Shown piece by piece: positions 35,909 through 45,292 of a DNA stretch of 64,000 bases. The position numbers and the translations under genes are program-made. The notes beneath the pieces were generated by a model, which did no database searches, was not told the DNA's origin, and saw nothing but the letters and a program-made list of their open reading frames with translations. The stretch's first letter is position 1; every line of letters begins with the position of its first letter. The DNA comes from Pseudomonas sp. RIT409 (lineage in GTDB: Bacteria; Pseudomonadota; Gammaproteobacteria; Pseudomonadales; Pseudomonadaceae), in contig NZ_QARE02000003.1 of NCBI RefSeq assembly GCF_003052515.2, positions 310,001-374,000 of the forward strand, read 5' to 3'.

Positions 35909-37225
35909 ATGAACACATCACTCGACAACGTGAAACACGCTGGCCTGAAACGCCGCTGGTGGCTGATCATGCCCATCGTGTTCATCACCTACAGCCTCGC
36001 TTATCTGGACCGCGCCAACTATGGCTTTGCCGCCGCCTCCGGTATGGCCGAGGACCTGCACATCACCCCTGGCATGTCGTCGTTGCTGGGGGCGCTGTTC
36101 TTCCTCGGCTACTTCTTCTTTCAGGTGCCGGGCGCCATTTATGCGCAGAAGCGCAGCGTGAAGAAACTGATCTTCGTCAGCCTCATTCTCTGGGGCAGCC
36201 TGGCGACCCTGACCGGCATCGTGTCAAACGCCTACATGCTGATTGGTATCCGGTTCATGCTCGGCGTGGTCGAAGCAGCCGTGATGCCGGCGATGCTGGT
36301 GTACCTGTGCTACTGGTTCACCAAGGCTGAGCGCTCCCGGGCCAACACGGTGCTGATTCTCGGCAACCCGGTCACCCTCCTGTGGATGTCCGTGGTCTCG
36401 GGTTACCTGGTTGCACATTTCAGCTGGCGCTGGATGTTCATCGTCGAAGGCCTGCCTGCGGTGATCTGGGCATTCATCTGGTGGCGGCTGGTGGACGAAC
36501 GCCCGGCGCAGGCTGACTGGCTGACCACCGACGAGAAGACCGAGCTGCAAGCACGGCTCGATGCCGAGCAGGTCGGTATCAAACCGGTGAAGAACTACGC
36601 CGAAGCCTTCCGGTCGCCGAAGGTGTTGCTGCTGGCTGCCCAGTATTTCTGCTGGAGCATCGGCGTCTATGGCTTCGTCCTGTGGCTGCCGACCATCATC
36701 AAGAAAGGCATGGAAATGGACATGGTCGAGGCCGGTTGGCTGTCGGCGTTGCCTTACCTGGCTGCGGTGATCGGCATGGTGGTGGTGTCTTGGGCGTCGG
36801 ACAAGGCGCAAAAACGCAAGCTGTTCGTCTGGCCCCCGCTGCTGTTGGCGGCCGTAGCGTTCTACGGCTCGTACGCGCTGGGCACCGAGCACTTCTGGTG
36901 GTCCTACACCCTGCTGGTGGTCGCGGGGGCCTGCATGTACGCCCCCTACGGTCCGTTCTTCGCCATCGTGCCGGAAATCCTGCCGGCCAACGTCGCTGGC
37001 GGGGCCATGGCGCTGATCAACAGCCTCGGCGCCTTGGGTTCGTTCGCTGGCTCCTACCTGGTGGGTTACCTGAATGGCGTCACCGGCACACTCAGCGCTT
37101 CGTACCTGTTCATGAGCGGCGCGCTGTTGGTGTCGGTGGTGCTGACGCTGCTGCTCAAACCCGATGCTGCCGCCACGCCTTTGCGCGAAGGGCCGAACGT
37201 TTCCCGTACTCCTGCGCACCCTTGA
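35909..37225 (+). CDS. kguT: 2-ketogluconate MFS transporter
   Basis: A 438-residue MFS permease of the anion:cation symporter family (FucP/GudP/phthalate-like ACS type). The start is at MNTSLDNVKHAG, with AGGA 8 bases upstream; ATGs 6 and 16 codons earlier are less likely. Twelve helices can be traced, with the YLDRANYGFAA segment in helix 1 that is a signature of this subfamily and the VVEAAVMPAMLVYLCYWF stretch of helix 4. It imports 2-ketogluconate formed in the periplasm by gluconate dehydrogenase. Confidence 0.94.
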   Translation: MNTSLDNVKHAGLKRRWWLIMPIVFITYSLAYLDRANYGFAAASGMAEDLHITPGMSSLLGALFFLGYFFFQVPGAIYAQKRSVKKLIFVSLILWGSLATLTGIVSNAYMLIGIRFMLGVVEAAVMPAMLVYLCYWFTKAERSRANTVLILGNPVTLLWMSVVSGYLVAHFSWRWMFIVEGLPAVIWAFIWWRLVDERPAQADWLTTDEKTELQARLDAEQVGIKPVKNYAEAFRSPKVLLLAAQYFCWSIGVYGFVLWLPTIIKKGMEMDMVEAGWLSALPYLAAVIGMVVVSWASDKAQKRKLFVWPPLLLAAVAFYGSYALGTEHFWWSYTLLVVAGACMYAPYGPFFAIVPEILPANVAGGAMALINSLGALGSFAGSYLVGYLNGVTGTLSASYLFMSGALLVSVVLTLLLKPDAAATPLREGPNVSRTPAHP

Positions 37226-37239
37226 CCTGGACTTCCACA

Positions 37240-38223
37240 ATGAAAAAACACGTCGTTTTGTACAAAACCCTGTCCGCGCCTTTGATGGCGCGCTTGGAGG
37301 CGGTGGCGCAGGTCACTGTCGTGGAGAACCCGAAAAGCCAGGACGGCTTGGCTCATCTGCGCGATGCCTTGCCCGAGGCTGAGGGGCTGTTGGGCGCGAG
37401 CCTCACGCTGGATGCTGATTTATTGTCGCTCGCCCCCCGCTTGCAGGTGGTGTCCAGCGTCTCGGTGGGCGTCGATAATTACCCTATCGACGAGCTGACG
37501 CGGCGCAGGATCCTGCTGACCAACACCCCGGATGTGCTCACCGAAACCACCGCAGACACCGGCTTCGCGCTCATCATGGCGACCGCCCGGCGCGTGGTCG
37601 AGCTGGCCAATTGGGTGCGCGACGGGCAATGGAAACAGAATATCGGCCCTGCCCATTTCGGCACCGATGTACACGGCAAGACGCTGGGCATCATCGGCAT
37701 GGGGCGTATTGGTGAGGCGCTGGCGCAACGCGGCCATTTCGGGTTTGGCATGCGCGTGATTTACCACAGCCACTCGCAAAAACCGGCGGTGGACGCCCGC
37801 TTTGGCGCTGAATACCGAAGCCTGGACGCGCTGCTGCAAGAAGCGGACTTTGTCTGCCTCACCCTGCCCTTGACCGCCCAAACCCAGGGATTGATCGGTG
37901 CGGAACAATTCGCTCGGATGCGCCCCGAGACGATCTTCATCAACATCGCTCGAGGCAAGGTGGTGGACGAGCAAGCGATGATCGAGGCCCTGCGAAGCGG
38001 CCAAATCCGTGCCGCGGGGCTGGATGTCTTCACGCAGGAGCCGCTGCCTGTGGATTCCCCATTGCTGACGTTCGACAATGTCGTCGCCACGCCCCACATG
38101 GGCTCTGCCACCCATGAAACCCGCGAAGCGATGGCCGCCTGTGCGGTGGACAACCTGATCAGCGCGCTGAACGGTCAGCGACCAAAGGATTTAGTGAATC
38201 CCGAAGCCTGGCCGCGCGGATGA
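37240..38223 (+). CDS. kguD: 2-keto-6-phosphogluconate reductase
   Basis: A 327-residue D-isomer-specific 2-hydroxyacid dehydrogenase. It reduces 2-keto-6-phosphogluconate to 6-phosphogluconate, which then enters the Entner-Doudoroff pathway. The start MKKHVVLYKTL is set by family length; the frame is open upstream inside kguT. The NAD(P) motif is LGIIGMGRIGEAL (residues 148-160), the Arg is in INIARGKVVDEQAM, the Glu in VFTQEPLP and the His in ATPHMGSAT, giving the full catalytic triad. Last gene of the operon. Confidence 0.95.
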   Translation: MKKHVVLYKTLSAPLMARLEAVAQVTVVENPKSQDGLAHLRDALPEAEGLLGASLTLDADLLSLAPRLQVVSSVSVGVDNYPIDELTRRRILLTNTPDVLTETTADTGFALIMATARRVVELANWVRDGQWKQNIGPAHFGTDVHGKTLGIIGMGRIGEALAQRGHFGFGMRVIYHSHSQKPAVDARFGAEYRSLDALLQEADFVCLTLPLTAQTQGLIGAEQFARMRPETIFINIARGKVVDEQAMIEALRSGQIRAAGLDVFTQEPLPVDSPLLTFDNVVATPHMGSATHETREAMAACAVDNLISALNGQRPKDLVNPEAWPRG

Positions 38224-38227
38224 GGGC

Positions 38228-38251
38228 GTCGCAGCACTGCAGTGCTGCGAC
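38228..38251. repeat. Perfect 24-base palindrome between kguD and the MCP gene
   Basis: A perfect palindrome with half-site GTCGCAGCACTG, centred between convergent genes and followed on the plus strand by CTTTCCC. It could work as a two-way terminator hairpin or as a protein-binding site. It lies 5 bases after the kguD stop and 20 bases before the MCP stop. Confidence 0.7.
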
Positions 38252-38270
38252 TTTCCCGACCATCCCTCCG

Positions 38271-39896
38271 TCACACTTTGAACCGGGTCACCATGGCCTT
38301 GAGGTCCACGGCCAATCGCGACAATTCATGGCTGGCAGCGCTGGTCTGATTAGCCCCTGCCGCGGACTGCGCCGCCAGATCGCGAATGTTCACCAGGTTC
38401 CGGTCGACTTCGCGCGACACTTGCGCCTGCTCCTCGGAAGCGCTGGCGATCACCAGGTTGCGTTCGTTGATCTGCGCGATGGCCTCGGTAATAAGTTCCA
38501 ACGCATCCCCCGCCGAACTCGCCAGGCTCAAGGTGGTTCGAGCGCTCTCGGTGTTGCGCGACATCGACTGCACAGCGTCCCCGGTCCGGGTCTGGATGCC
38601 CGCGACCATTTGCTCGATCTCGGTGGTCGATTGCGCGGTGCGGTGGGCCAGCGCCCGGACCTCGTCGGCCACCACGGCAAAGCCGCGCCCGGCCTCACCC
38701 GCCCTCGCCGCTTCAATGGCCGCGTTAAGCGCCAGCAGGTTGGTCTGTTCGGCAATGGCGCGAATCACATCCAGCACCTTCCCAATGTCACGGCCCTGCT
38801 CCGCCAACCCCTCGACGACCGCAGTGGTGGACTGAATCCGCTGGCTCATGTCCTGGATCGACTTGACGGTTTCCACGACTTGATCACGACCTTGGCCAGC
38901 GGTCCGACTGGATTGCTGAGACGCTTCCGAGGTCGAGACTGCATTGCGCGCCACTTCTTCCACGGCCGCCGTCATCTCATTGACCGCCGTGGCGGCTTGC
39001 TCGATCTCGTTGTTCTGCTGTTGCAGACCGCGCGACGACTCTTCAGTGACCGCGCTCAGTTCCTCGGCGGCTGAAGCCAACTGTGTGGCCGAGCCAGAGA
39101 TCAACTCCAAGGTCTGGCGCAGGTTCTTCTGCATCGTCACCAGGGAATGCAGAAGTTGGGTAGCCTCGTCTTTACCATCCACCTCAATGGGTTGGGTCAA
39201 ATCGCCGCCGGCAATGCTTTCCGCAGCCCGAACCGCTTTAGCCAGCGGGTTGACGATACTTTTGGTCAATAACCACGCCAGTAACACTGTCATGAGCGCT
39301 GCAATGACCGAGACACTGATGACACCAATGTTCGCCCCATCGTATTGCTGTTTGGACAACGCCGCCGCTGCTGTCGCGTTAGCCTTGTTAATTGTGATGA
39401 GTTGATTGAGTTGCACGCCCATAAGATCCGTGGCGTCCTTCATGCGCGTATTGATCATGTTGCGCATTTCTTCGACTTTATCCTGACGAGACAAGTCGAG
39501 CACCTGCGCCTGGACATCGAGGAACGTGGCCAGCGTCGCTTCGAATTGGTGGTAAGTCGCAAGCTCTTCGCCTTCGGCAGGTAACGCTGCGTAACTCTTC
39601 TTGGCGTCTTGCAACTTGCCGATCAAATCCGCGATGCGCCCCTCGGTTTCACGCAATGCGGCGGGTTCGCGGTTGACCAACGTGCGGAAGGACGTGATAC
39701 GCAACCGCAAGCTGCTTTCCAGCATGTTACCCAGGAACCCGACACTGGGGAGTTGATTGGTTTCCATGTCAATAGTGGCCTGGCGAATCACTGCCATGCG
39801 GTTAATGGAAAAGAAGCCCAGCCCGATTACCAGAACGGCAATGAACGCGAACCCCAGAAATGCACGCGGCGCAATATTCATGTTTCTTATTGACAT
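38271..39896 (-). CDS. Methyl-accepting chemotaxis protein
   Basis: A 541-residue transmembrane chemoreceptor. Helix 1 ([20 protein letters not shown], about 12-31), a periplasmic domain of about 155 residues predicted as a four-helix bundle (4HB_MCP type), helix 2 ([21 protein letters not shown], about 190-210), HAMP, then the long cytoplasmic coiled coil. The signalling tip is [19 protein letters not shown]. Methylation-type Glu/Gln pairs flank it. There is no C-terminal CheR-docking pentapeptide. It lies tail to tail with the kgu operon; a role in sensing sugar acids is only a guess. Confidence 0.95.
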   Translation of the reverse strand: MSIRNMNIAPRAFLGFAFIAVLVIGLGFFSINRMAVIRQATIDMETNQLPSVGFLGNMLESSLRLRITSFRTLVNREPAALRETEGRIADLIGKLQDAKKSYAALPAEGEELATYHQFEATLATFLDVQAQVLDLSRQDKVEEMRNMINTRMKDATDLMGVQLNQLITINKANATAAAALSKQQYDGANIGVISVSVIAALMTVLLAWLLTKSIVNPLAKAVRAAESIAGGDLTQPIEVDGKDEATQLLHSLVTMQKNLRQTLELISGSATQLASAAEELSAVTEESSRGLQQQNNEIEQAATAVNEMTAAVEEVARNAVSTSEASQQSSRTAGQGRDQVVETVKSIQDMSQRIQSTTAVVEGLAEQGRDIGKVLDVIRAIAEQTNLLALNAAIEAARAGEAGRGFAVVADEVRALAHRTAQSTTEIEQMVAGIQTRTGDAVQSMSRNTESARTTLSLASSAGDALELITEAIAQINERNLVIASASEEQAQVSREVDRNLVNIRDLAAQSAAGANQTSAASHELSRLAVDLKAMVTRFKV

Positions 39897-40477
39897 GGAA
39901 AGTCTCTCTTTTCAGTCTGCGGAGCGCATCCATGCCGGGTTATGCCTCAGCCGCTATCCACTGCACATCTCGAGGGGGCGCAAAAATAAGTTGGCCTTTG
40001 ACGCCTCTAATTCTCTATCGGCTGGCGGTATGAACAGGACCAGTGGACTTTAGGAATTTTTTTTAAACGTGCGTTTTTGCGGATCCAATTGCGAAAAATG
40101 ACTTGAAAAGCTGTGTGCGTTATTACACACGTGAATACTGCTACAGAGCCCAACTAATATAGTGGCCACGTGCCTTATTATTGACGTCAAAAAATTAAGA
40201 ACACCCTAATAACTTCAACGAATAAGCGCAGGTGACGTTCATCAAAGAAACGTAAAGTTTTTCGTTTAGTAGGAATTTTTTCTCATCGTTGTAAGAAGTC
40301 AGTGCTACTTTTACCTGACTCGTGATCTGCACCGCCTGATTCGACCCACGAAGGACGACCCACAAAGCACCGCCCTGCTCTGGCATGCGCGTTGCGCCGT
40401 TCCTCGGATCCGGGCGACAGACACTGTTTTCCTGCCCTGCGGAGCTTTGGAATTGCTCGATTGATGAGGTGGGTCCC
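39897..40477. other. AT-rich intergenic region
   Basis: About 580 bases, clearly AT-richer than the surroundings in the part 40040-40330 (runs such as GGAATTTTTTTTAAACG and TTATTATTGACG). It contains the MCP promoter on one side and the DUF1652 promoter on the other. A minus-strand frame at 40195-40385 (63 codons from an ATG) gives a peptide with the stretch VALTSYNDEKKFLLNEKLY, but there is no good ribosome site and I do not call it a gene. Confidence 0.5.
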
Positions 40478-40741
40478 ATGAACAAAGTCACGTTTCCCAA
40501 CGCCTGCCAACTGATGCGCTGGCATTTTCACCCGGTGGGCTTTGAGGCCAGCATGGATGCGCCTGGCAGCATGGTGGCGCGCCTGTTCGACCGCGCCAGC
40601 GGCGAGACGATGATCGCCATCGCGGGCATTCCCTGCGCAACGGTCATGAATGCAATGGACGTCGAGCACATCATCGAGGCCATTGAGTTGGAATTGGAGA
40701 CGTTCGTGCCGCATCAACCGTCGTATGACCGTCAGGCGTGA
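40478..40741 (+). CDS. DUF1652 family protein
   Basis: An 87-residue small protein of the DUF1652 type found almost only in Pseudomonas. The start ATG follows TGAGGTGGG. The conserved parts are CQLMRWHFHPVGFEA and GETMIAIAGIPCATVMNAMDVEHIIEAIE. Function unknown. It stands alone, between an AT-rich region and the convergent helicase gene. Confidence 0.85.
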   Translation: MNKVTFPNACQLMRWHFHPVGFEASMDAPGSMVARLFDRASGETMIAIAGIPCATVMNAMDVEHIIEAIELELETFVPHQPSYDRQA

Positions 40742-40813
40742 TCGCCACCCTGCATTGAATTGGCCGGCGGCAGCCAGCGTCCCCACCGCCTGCCACCCTT
40801 GATCAGGCGTAAC

Positions 40814-43327
40814 TCAGCCTTCCAGCATCGTCACGCCGCCGCGCCGGTCGTCGAAAAACGCCTTGTCTGACGCAATCCGCGCTGACGCTTTCGGCACATT
40901 GGCGTCCTCGTTGCCCGCCGCGTCGATGAACCAGTAACACTGCCGGACGGCACGAGTGATCGCCACATAGGCCAGGCGCAACACTTCGTCTTTCTGGGCA
41001 TTGTCGAACGCTTCGAGGTCGCCTGCCGTTCCCAGCCCTGCCAGCTGGTACACCTGGTTCTTGTAAGGCGACTGCGTCAGGTGCTGGCAATCGCCCAGCA
41101 GAAACACGGCGTCCGCCTGTAGCCCCTTGGCGCTGTGATAGGTCAGTTGTTTCAGACGCCGCGCGTGGGGTGGCAGTGCCCGGTCAGCGTCGATCAATGC
41201 CTGAAGCGTCTCCGGCAAGCGGTTGCGCTCGCTGCCCTTGCGATACAGCAACAACACCGAGTCGCCGGCCTCGTAATGTTTCACAAGGCTGGCCACCAGC
41301 AGCTCGTCGTTGCGGTCCAGCACGGTGACCGGCAGCAGGTCCTGAACCGGCCCGCTCGCCTTGGCCTTCTTCCCCGGAATGGCAGGTGCAGCGCGTACGA
41401 TGTGCTCTGCGGCATCGATGATGTGTTGGTGGCTGCGAAAGTTGTCGCTGAGCATCACGCGCGTGGTAGAAGGCGCCGGGAATTCCTTGGCGAATTCCAT
41501 GAAGAATTTCGGCGAACTGCCCCGCCAACCGTAGATGGACTGCCAGTCATCACCCACGCACAGCAGCGAGGAACGCTGGGCTCCCCTGCCTTGATGCAGC
41601 GACGCGCCACGGCTGCGCACCTCGCGCAGGCTGGCGCGCAGCCAGGAGACGATCTGCGGCGACACATCCTGGAATTCGTCGATCATCAAGTGGGACAGCG
41701 GCCGCAGGCCGGCATCGCTGACCAACTTGAGGTTTTCCGGCGCATTTTCGCCGAACAGCGCGAACATCCGGTTGTACGTCATGACCGGTGGCGACATCCC
41801 CAGCAGGTGATCCTCGAACGCCCTCCAGTACAGACTCAAGGCCTCGAAAAAGAAGCGATCCGGCTCCTGATCGGAGAAGCGCATGCGAGCAACCGCGTCG
41901 GGTACGTCCAGGCCCAGGTTTTCGATGAATCCTGCAGCGGCAACGAAACTGTCCAGCAACGGCGCCGCACTCAGCTCGCCCTTGACCTTGTACTCGAAGC
42001 CCGGCCCAGCCACCGCCGCCCCGGACAAGGATTGCATCATGCCCCGTGACGCTTCGTAGTTCTCCAGCCAGATCACCGGTTTACGGGAGAACGCCTGAAA
42101 CAGCGTGCGTTTGATGGCCCACTCGGCGCGCACGGGAAGCTTGGCGTCGGCTCGGCGCAGGTGCTGATCCTCGCTGGGGTCGAAGCCCAGAACGATCCAG
42201 GCATCGAGCTCGGCCGCATAGCCGTGGACGTGGAAGGTCAACCCACTGACTTCGACGGCCTGACGCATGGGCTCCACCCCCTGGATCGGCCACATCCCTT
42301 TGCGGATCCACAGGTCCTCGATGACATCGCACAGCTCTTCGTCCCGCGAAGACGACAGCCCCATGACCGTGATGCGTTTCTGCACGTCCGGGTGGTCGCG
42401 GTCCAGCGTCTTGAGCTGCATGGATTGTCGGTACAGCGGCGCAATGAGCTCGCGAAAGCGGGGGTTGGCCGCGTACAGGTCGCGATAGCAGAGGTTCATC
42501 TGCTGACGCTGTGCATCATTGATGCGCAGATCGAACGGGTTGGTGTCGACCTCGGTGTCCGTCGTTGGATGGCCGAACAGATCCTGATTCTGACTGCTCA
42601 GCGTCTCGAATGCCTGCAACTGCTCGAAGCCCGGCAAGCTGCGCACCAACGGCAGAATGCGCGAATGAAAGGTGCGAACCACCTCGCGGGCCTGCCGCGG
42701 CGACAGCTCATGGCCCCACAGGCCCAAGACCTCGATCAGCTTGCCGATGAAATCCTTGCGCGACTCACGGGTGAACGTCACGACGGTCATGGCATCCAGC
42801 TCGAACCCCAAGTAGTGGTGCAGCAACAGTACCCGCAGCACCAGCGAAGTCGACTTCCCAGCGCCCGCGCCGGCGATGACGTACGTGGACGGCGTATCGC
42901 TGAAGATCATTTTCCATTGCGCCGTCGTGGGCTGAGCATGGGCAGGCAGCTTTTGCGCCACGTCGGCCTTGATGCGCTTCTTCAGTTCAGGGGTCAGCGG
43001 CAAGCGCCAGTCATCGAACAGATGGTCATCCACCTGAGGTCCGCGATGAGCTTGCGGGCGGGTATCACGGATGACCAGTACCCGGCGCCCCTCCTCGACA
43101 CCGTCAAGCCGACCCTCCGCATACCCCTCATCCATGCCCTGTGCATGCCCATTGAGAAACCCGTCGGCATGGCCCAACTCCCAGGACGGCAGATGCTGCG
43201 CCTGCAGGCGTGTCAGCCCTCGTCCGATCAGGCGGGCGAGCAGACGTTTGAGGAAGGGCAATCGATGCGGCGATTTGAGATCTGGGGGCAGGTCATGGGC
43301 AGGTTCGGCTGGAAAATCGTGTGACAC
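40814..43327 (-). CDS. UvrD/Rep-type superfamily I DNA helicase
   Basis: An 837-residue SF1A helicase. Walker A is AGAGAGKST near residue 150; motif II is LMIDEFQDVSPQ near 545, motif III LCVGDDWQSIYGWRGS, motif V YHSAKGLQADAVFLLGDC, and motif VI VAITRAVRQCYWF. The start is a GTG. The N-terminal 100 residues are not part of the helicase core and contain eight glycines spaced every four residues (52 to 80), a GxxxG series like that in FliH/YscL stator proteins. The region between motifs Ia and II carries a long insertion. Probably a repair helicase; the exact role is unknown. Confidence 0.9.
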   Translation of the reverse strand: MSHDFPAEPAHDLPPDLKSPHRLPFLKRLLARLIGRGLTRLQAQHLPSWELGHADGFLNGHAQGMDEGYAEGRLDGVEEGRRVLVIRDTRPQAHRGPQVDDHLFDDWRLPLTPELKKRIKADVAQKLPAHAQPTTAQWKMIFSDTPSTYVIAGAGAGKSTSLVLRVLLLHHYLGFELDAMTVVTFTRESRKDFIGKLIEVLGLWGHELSPRQAREVVRTFHSRILPLVRSLPGFEQLQAFETLSSQNQDLFGHPTTDTEVDTNPFDLRINDAQRQQMNLCYRDLYAANPRFRELIAPLYRQSMQLKTLDRDHPDVQKRITVMGLSSSRDEELCDVIEDLWIRKGMWPIQGVEPMRQAVEVSGLTFHVHGYAAELDAWIVLGFDPSEDQHLRRADAKLPVRAEWAIKRTLFQAFSRKPVIWLENYEASRGMMQSLSGAAVAGPGFEYKVKGELSAAPLLDSFVAAAGFIENLGLDVPDAVARMRFSDQEPDRFFFEALSLYWRAFEDHLLGMSPPVMTYNRMFALFGENAPENLKLVSDAGLRPLSHLMIDEFQDVSPQIVSWLRASLREVRSRGASLHQGRGAQRSSLLCVGDDWQSIYGWRGSSPKFFMEFAKEFPAPSTTRVMLSDNFRSHQHIIDAAEHIVRAAPAIPGKKAKASGPVQDLLPVTVLDRNDELLVASLVKHYEAGDSVLLLYRKGSERNRLPETLQALIDADRALPPHARRLKQLTYHSAKGLQADAVFLLGDCQHLTQSPYKNQVYQLAGLGTAGDLEAFDNAQKDEVLRLAYVAITRAVRQCYWFIDAAGNEDANVPKASARIASDKAFFDDRRGGVTMLEG

Positions 43328-43597
43328 GCAGGCTCCGAATATCAGCTTGGATCGAGAGGTCGCTATGGTCGCCTCATTCAGCGCCGAGCTCCAGCGAAAA
43401 GCTTGTGGGTCATGGAGTTAGCCGATCAACTGCAAGGGAGATCGCACGAGACAGCACGGCTTATAATCTGATATTTCGATCATAATCACGCAAATCTTAC
43501 GCTTTTTATCGATATTTAGTTGATGGATCATGGGCTCATCAACTAACAGCGGCGCCCTACCTCAACGGCCCGGCACTGCTAACGGAGGAACTGAATC

Positions 43598-44293
43598 ATG
43601 CTGCAACTTCGCCCTTTCACATCCCTTGGCGGCGCGGACCACGGCTGGCTGAACGCGCATCACCATTTTTCATTCGCCAACTATTACGATCCTGCCCGTA
43701 TGAACTGGGGCCAACTGCGCGTCTGGAACGACGACGTGATCGAAGCCGGCACCGGCTTCCCGCGCCATCCGCACCGGGACATGGAAATCATCACCTACGT
43801 CCGGGAAGGCGCGATTACCCACGAAGACAGCCTGGGCAACCGTGGCCGCACCGAAGCGGGTGACGTGCAAGTGATGAGCGCGGGCACCGGCGTGGCTCAC
43901 AGCGAATACAATCTGGAAGCCAAAGACACCAAGATCTTTCAGATATGGATCATGCCGGACGAGGTCGGTGCGCCGCCTTCCTGGGGTGCCAAACCCTTCC
44001 CGAAAGGCAATCGTGAGGGCTTCGTGACGCTGGCCAGCGGCAAGGCAGACGATGACATCGAATTGCGCATCCGCGCCAATGCACGCCTGGTGGCCGCGAA
44101 CCTGAAAGCCGGTGAAACCGCCGAGTACGCCATGGACGAAGGGCGCCGCGCATACCTGGTGCCGGCCACTGGCCTGATCGAAGTCAACGGGTTGCGTGCC
44201 GAAGCCCGCGACGGTGTGGCGGTCGCCGAGGAGCGTGTGCTGCGAGTGACCGCCATCGAGGACAGCGAGATCGTGCTGGTGGATGTCGCGTGA
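43598..44293 (+). CDS. Pirin family protein
   Basis: A 231-residue bicupin of the pirin/YhaK type. The metal site of the N-terminal cupin is visible as RHPHRDMEIITYV (His, His, Glu) and GTGVAHSEYN. The start follows CGGAGGAACTGAATC, a good ribosome site (GGAGG). Pirins of this group can act as quercetin dioxygenases or redox sensors; the role here is not known. It ends at a strong terminator shared with cobF. Confidence 0.93.
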   Translation: MLQLRPFTSLGGADHGWLNAHHHFSFANYYDPARMNWGQLRVWNDDVIEAGTGFPRHPHRDMEIITYVREGAITHEDSLGNRGRTEAGDVQVMSAGTGVAHSEYNLEAKDTKIFQIWIMPDEVGAPPSWGAKPFPKGNREGFVTLASGKADDDIELRIRANARLVAANLKAGETAEYAMDEGRRAYLVPATGLIEVNGLRAEARDGVAVAEERVLRVTAIEDSEIVLVDVA

Positions 44294-44317
44294 AGCGTCC
44301 CTGAGAGGCTCGAAACA

Positions 44318-44353
44318 AAGGCGCCGGTGTCACTTGATACCGGCGCCTTTTTT
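44318..44353. terminator. Bidirectional terminator between the pirin gene and cobF
   Basis: Stem AAAGGCGCCGGT / ACCGGCGCCTTT with a loop of about 10 bases, then TTT on the plus strand; the A run on the 5' side gives a U run in the other direction. It lies between convergent genes and can serve both. Confidence 0.9.
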
Positions 44354-44358
44354 GTGGA

Positions 44359-45120
44359 TCAGTCCATTGGCCGACGCAGCAGGTAGCTGTCCATGATCCA
44401 GCCCTTTTCGCGCCTGGCAACGTCCCGGGTGTGCCTGATCCGCTCGCTGACCTCGCTCAACGGGCCTGCAATCAGGATTTCGTCCGGCGTGCCCACGTAG
44501 GCTCCCCAGTAAATCCAAAGTTGCTCATCGACGAAGCGCGTGAATGTGCATTTGGCATCGAGCATCACCCAGACGTTATCGAGCGAATCGACCGGGTCCC
44601 GCTCGAGCCGTCGGCCGGTGGTGATGCGGATCGGCTCGCCAATGCGGTTTAGAGCAACCCGATGCCGGGCGGCCAGCGACTGCACACTGGTGATGCCGGG
44701 AATCACTTCGTAGTCGAAAGACGTCCGACCGCGGGCCAATACCTGCTCCAGAATACGCAGTGTGCTGTCGTACAGCCCCGGATCACCCCAGACGAGAAAG
44801 CCGCCCGTCTCACCGTCATTCAGCTGGTCGGCAATCAATTGCTCGAACAGTATCGCGCGCTGAGCATGCCAGCGCGCGATGCCCTCCCGGTACGAAGCCG
44901 GATCTTCTTCACGCCGAGGGTCACGCACTTGCACCCACCGGTAGTCGTCCCCCTCGATGAAGCGTTCGCACATGTCCCGTCTCAGCCGCAGCAGATCATC
45001 GCTGTCGTAGCCTTTATCGAGAACGAAGAAGGCCTGCACCCGGTTCAGCGCCTTGATCGCTTGCAGCGTGATGTGGTCCGGATCTCCGGCGCCAATGCCG
45101 ATGAGGAGGATTTTTTTCAT
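44359..45120 (-). CDS. cobF: Precorrin-6A synthase (deacetylating)
   Basis: A 253-residue SAM-dependent tetrapyrrole methylase. It methylates C-1 of precorrin-5 with loss of acetate in aerobic cobalamin synthesis. Start at MKKILLIGIGAGDPDHIT, which holds the family's first motif (GxGxGDP); the frame continues 45 codons upstream without similarity. Other motifs are GGFLVWGDPGLYDST and YEVIPGITSVQSLAARH, typical of CobF. Other cob genes are not adjacent. It is divergent from mtlR and convergent with the pirin gene. Confidence 0.94.
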   Translation of the reverse strand: MKKILLIGIGAGDPDHITLQAIKALNRVQAFFVLDKGYDSDDLLRLRRDMCERFIEGDDYRWVQVRDPRREEDPASYREGIARWHAQRAILFEQLIADQLNDGETGGFLVWGDPGLYDSTLRILEQVLARGRTSFDYEVIPGITSVQSLAARHRVALNRIGEPIRITTGRRLERDPVDSLDNVWVMLDAKCTFTRFVDEQLWIYWGAYVGTPDEILIAGPLSEVSERIRHTRDVARREKGWIMDSYLLRRPMD

Positions 45121-45292
45121 AAAGGGGGCGTCCGGTGCTGCCGCAGGGTAATCGGGGTGGCCGAGGTGTGTAGTATCCACCAACCCGAAGCGGTTCGGGC
45201 GAGAGCGGCGAGTTTTGTCAGATCGGATGCAACGCCTGGCAGAAATAGTGCACATTAAGGGTCAAGCGTCCCCTGCTACCTAGGCCTTTCGC

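Noticed and set aside
40195..40500. Minus-strand frame of 101 codons in the AT-rich region
   Set aside because: It overlaps the start of the DUF1652 gene and has no good ribosome site; kept only as a possible 63-codon short form.
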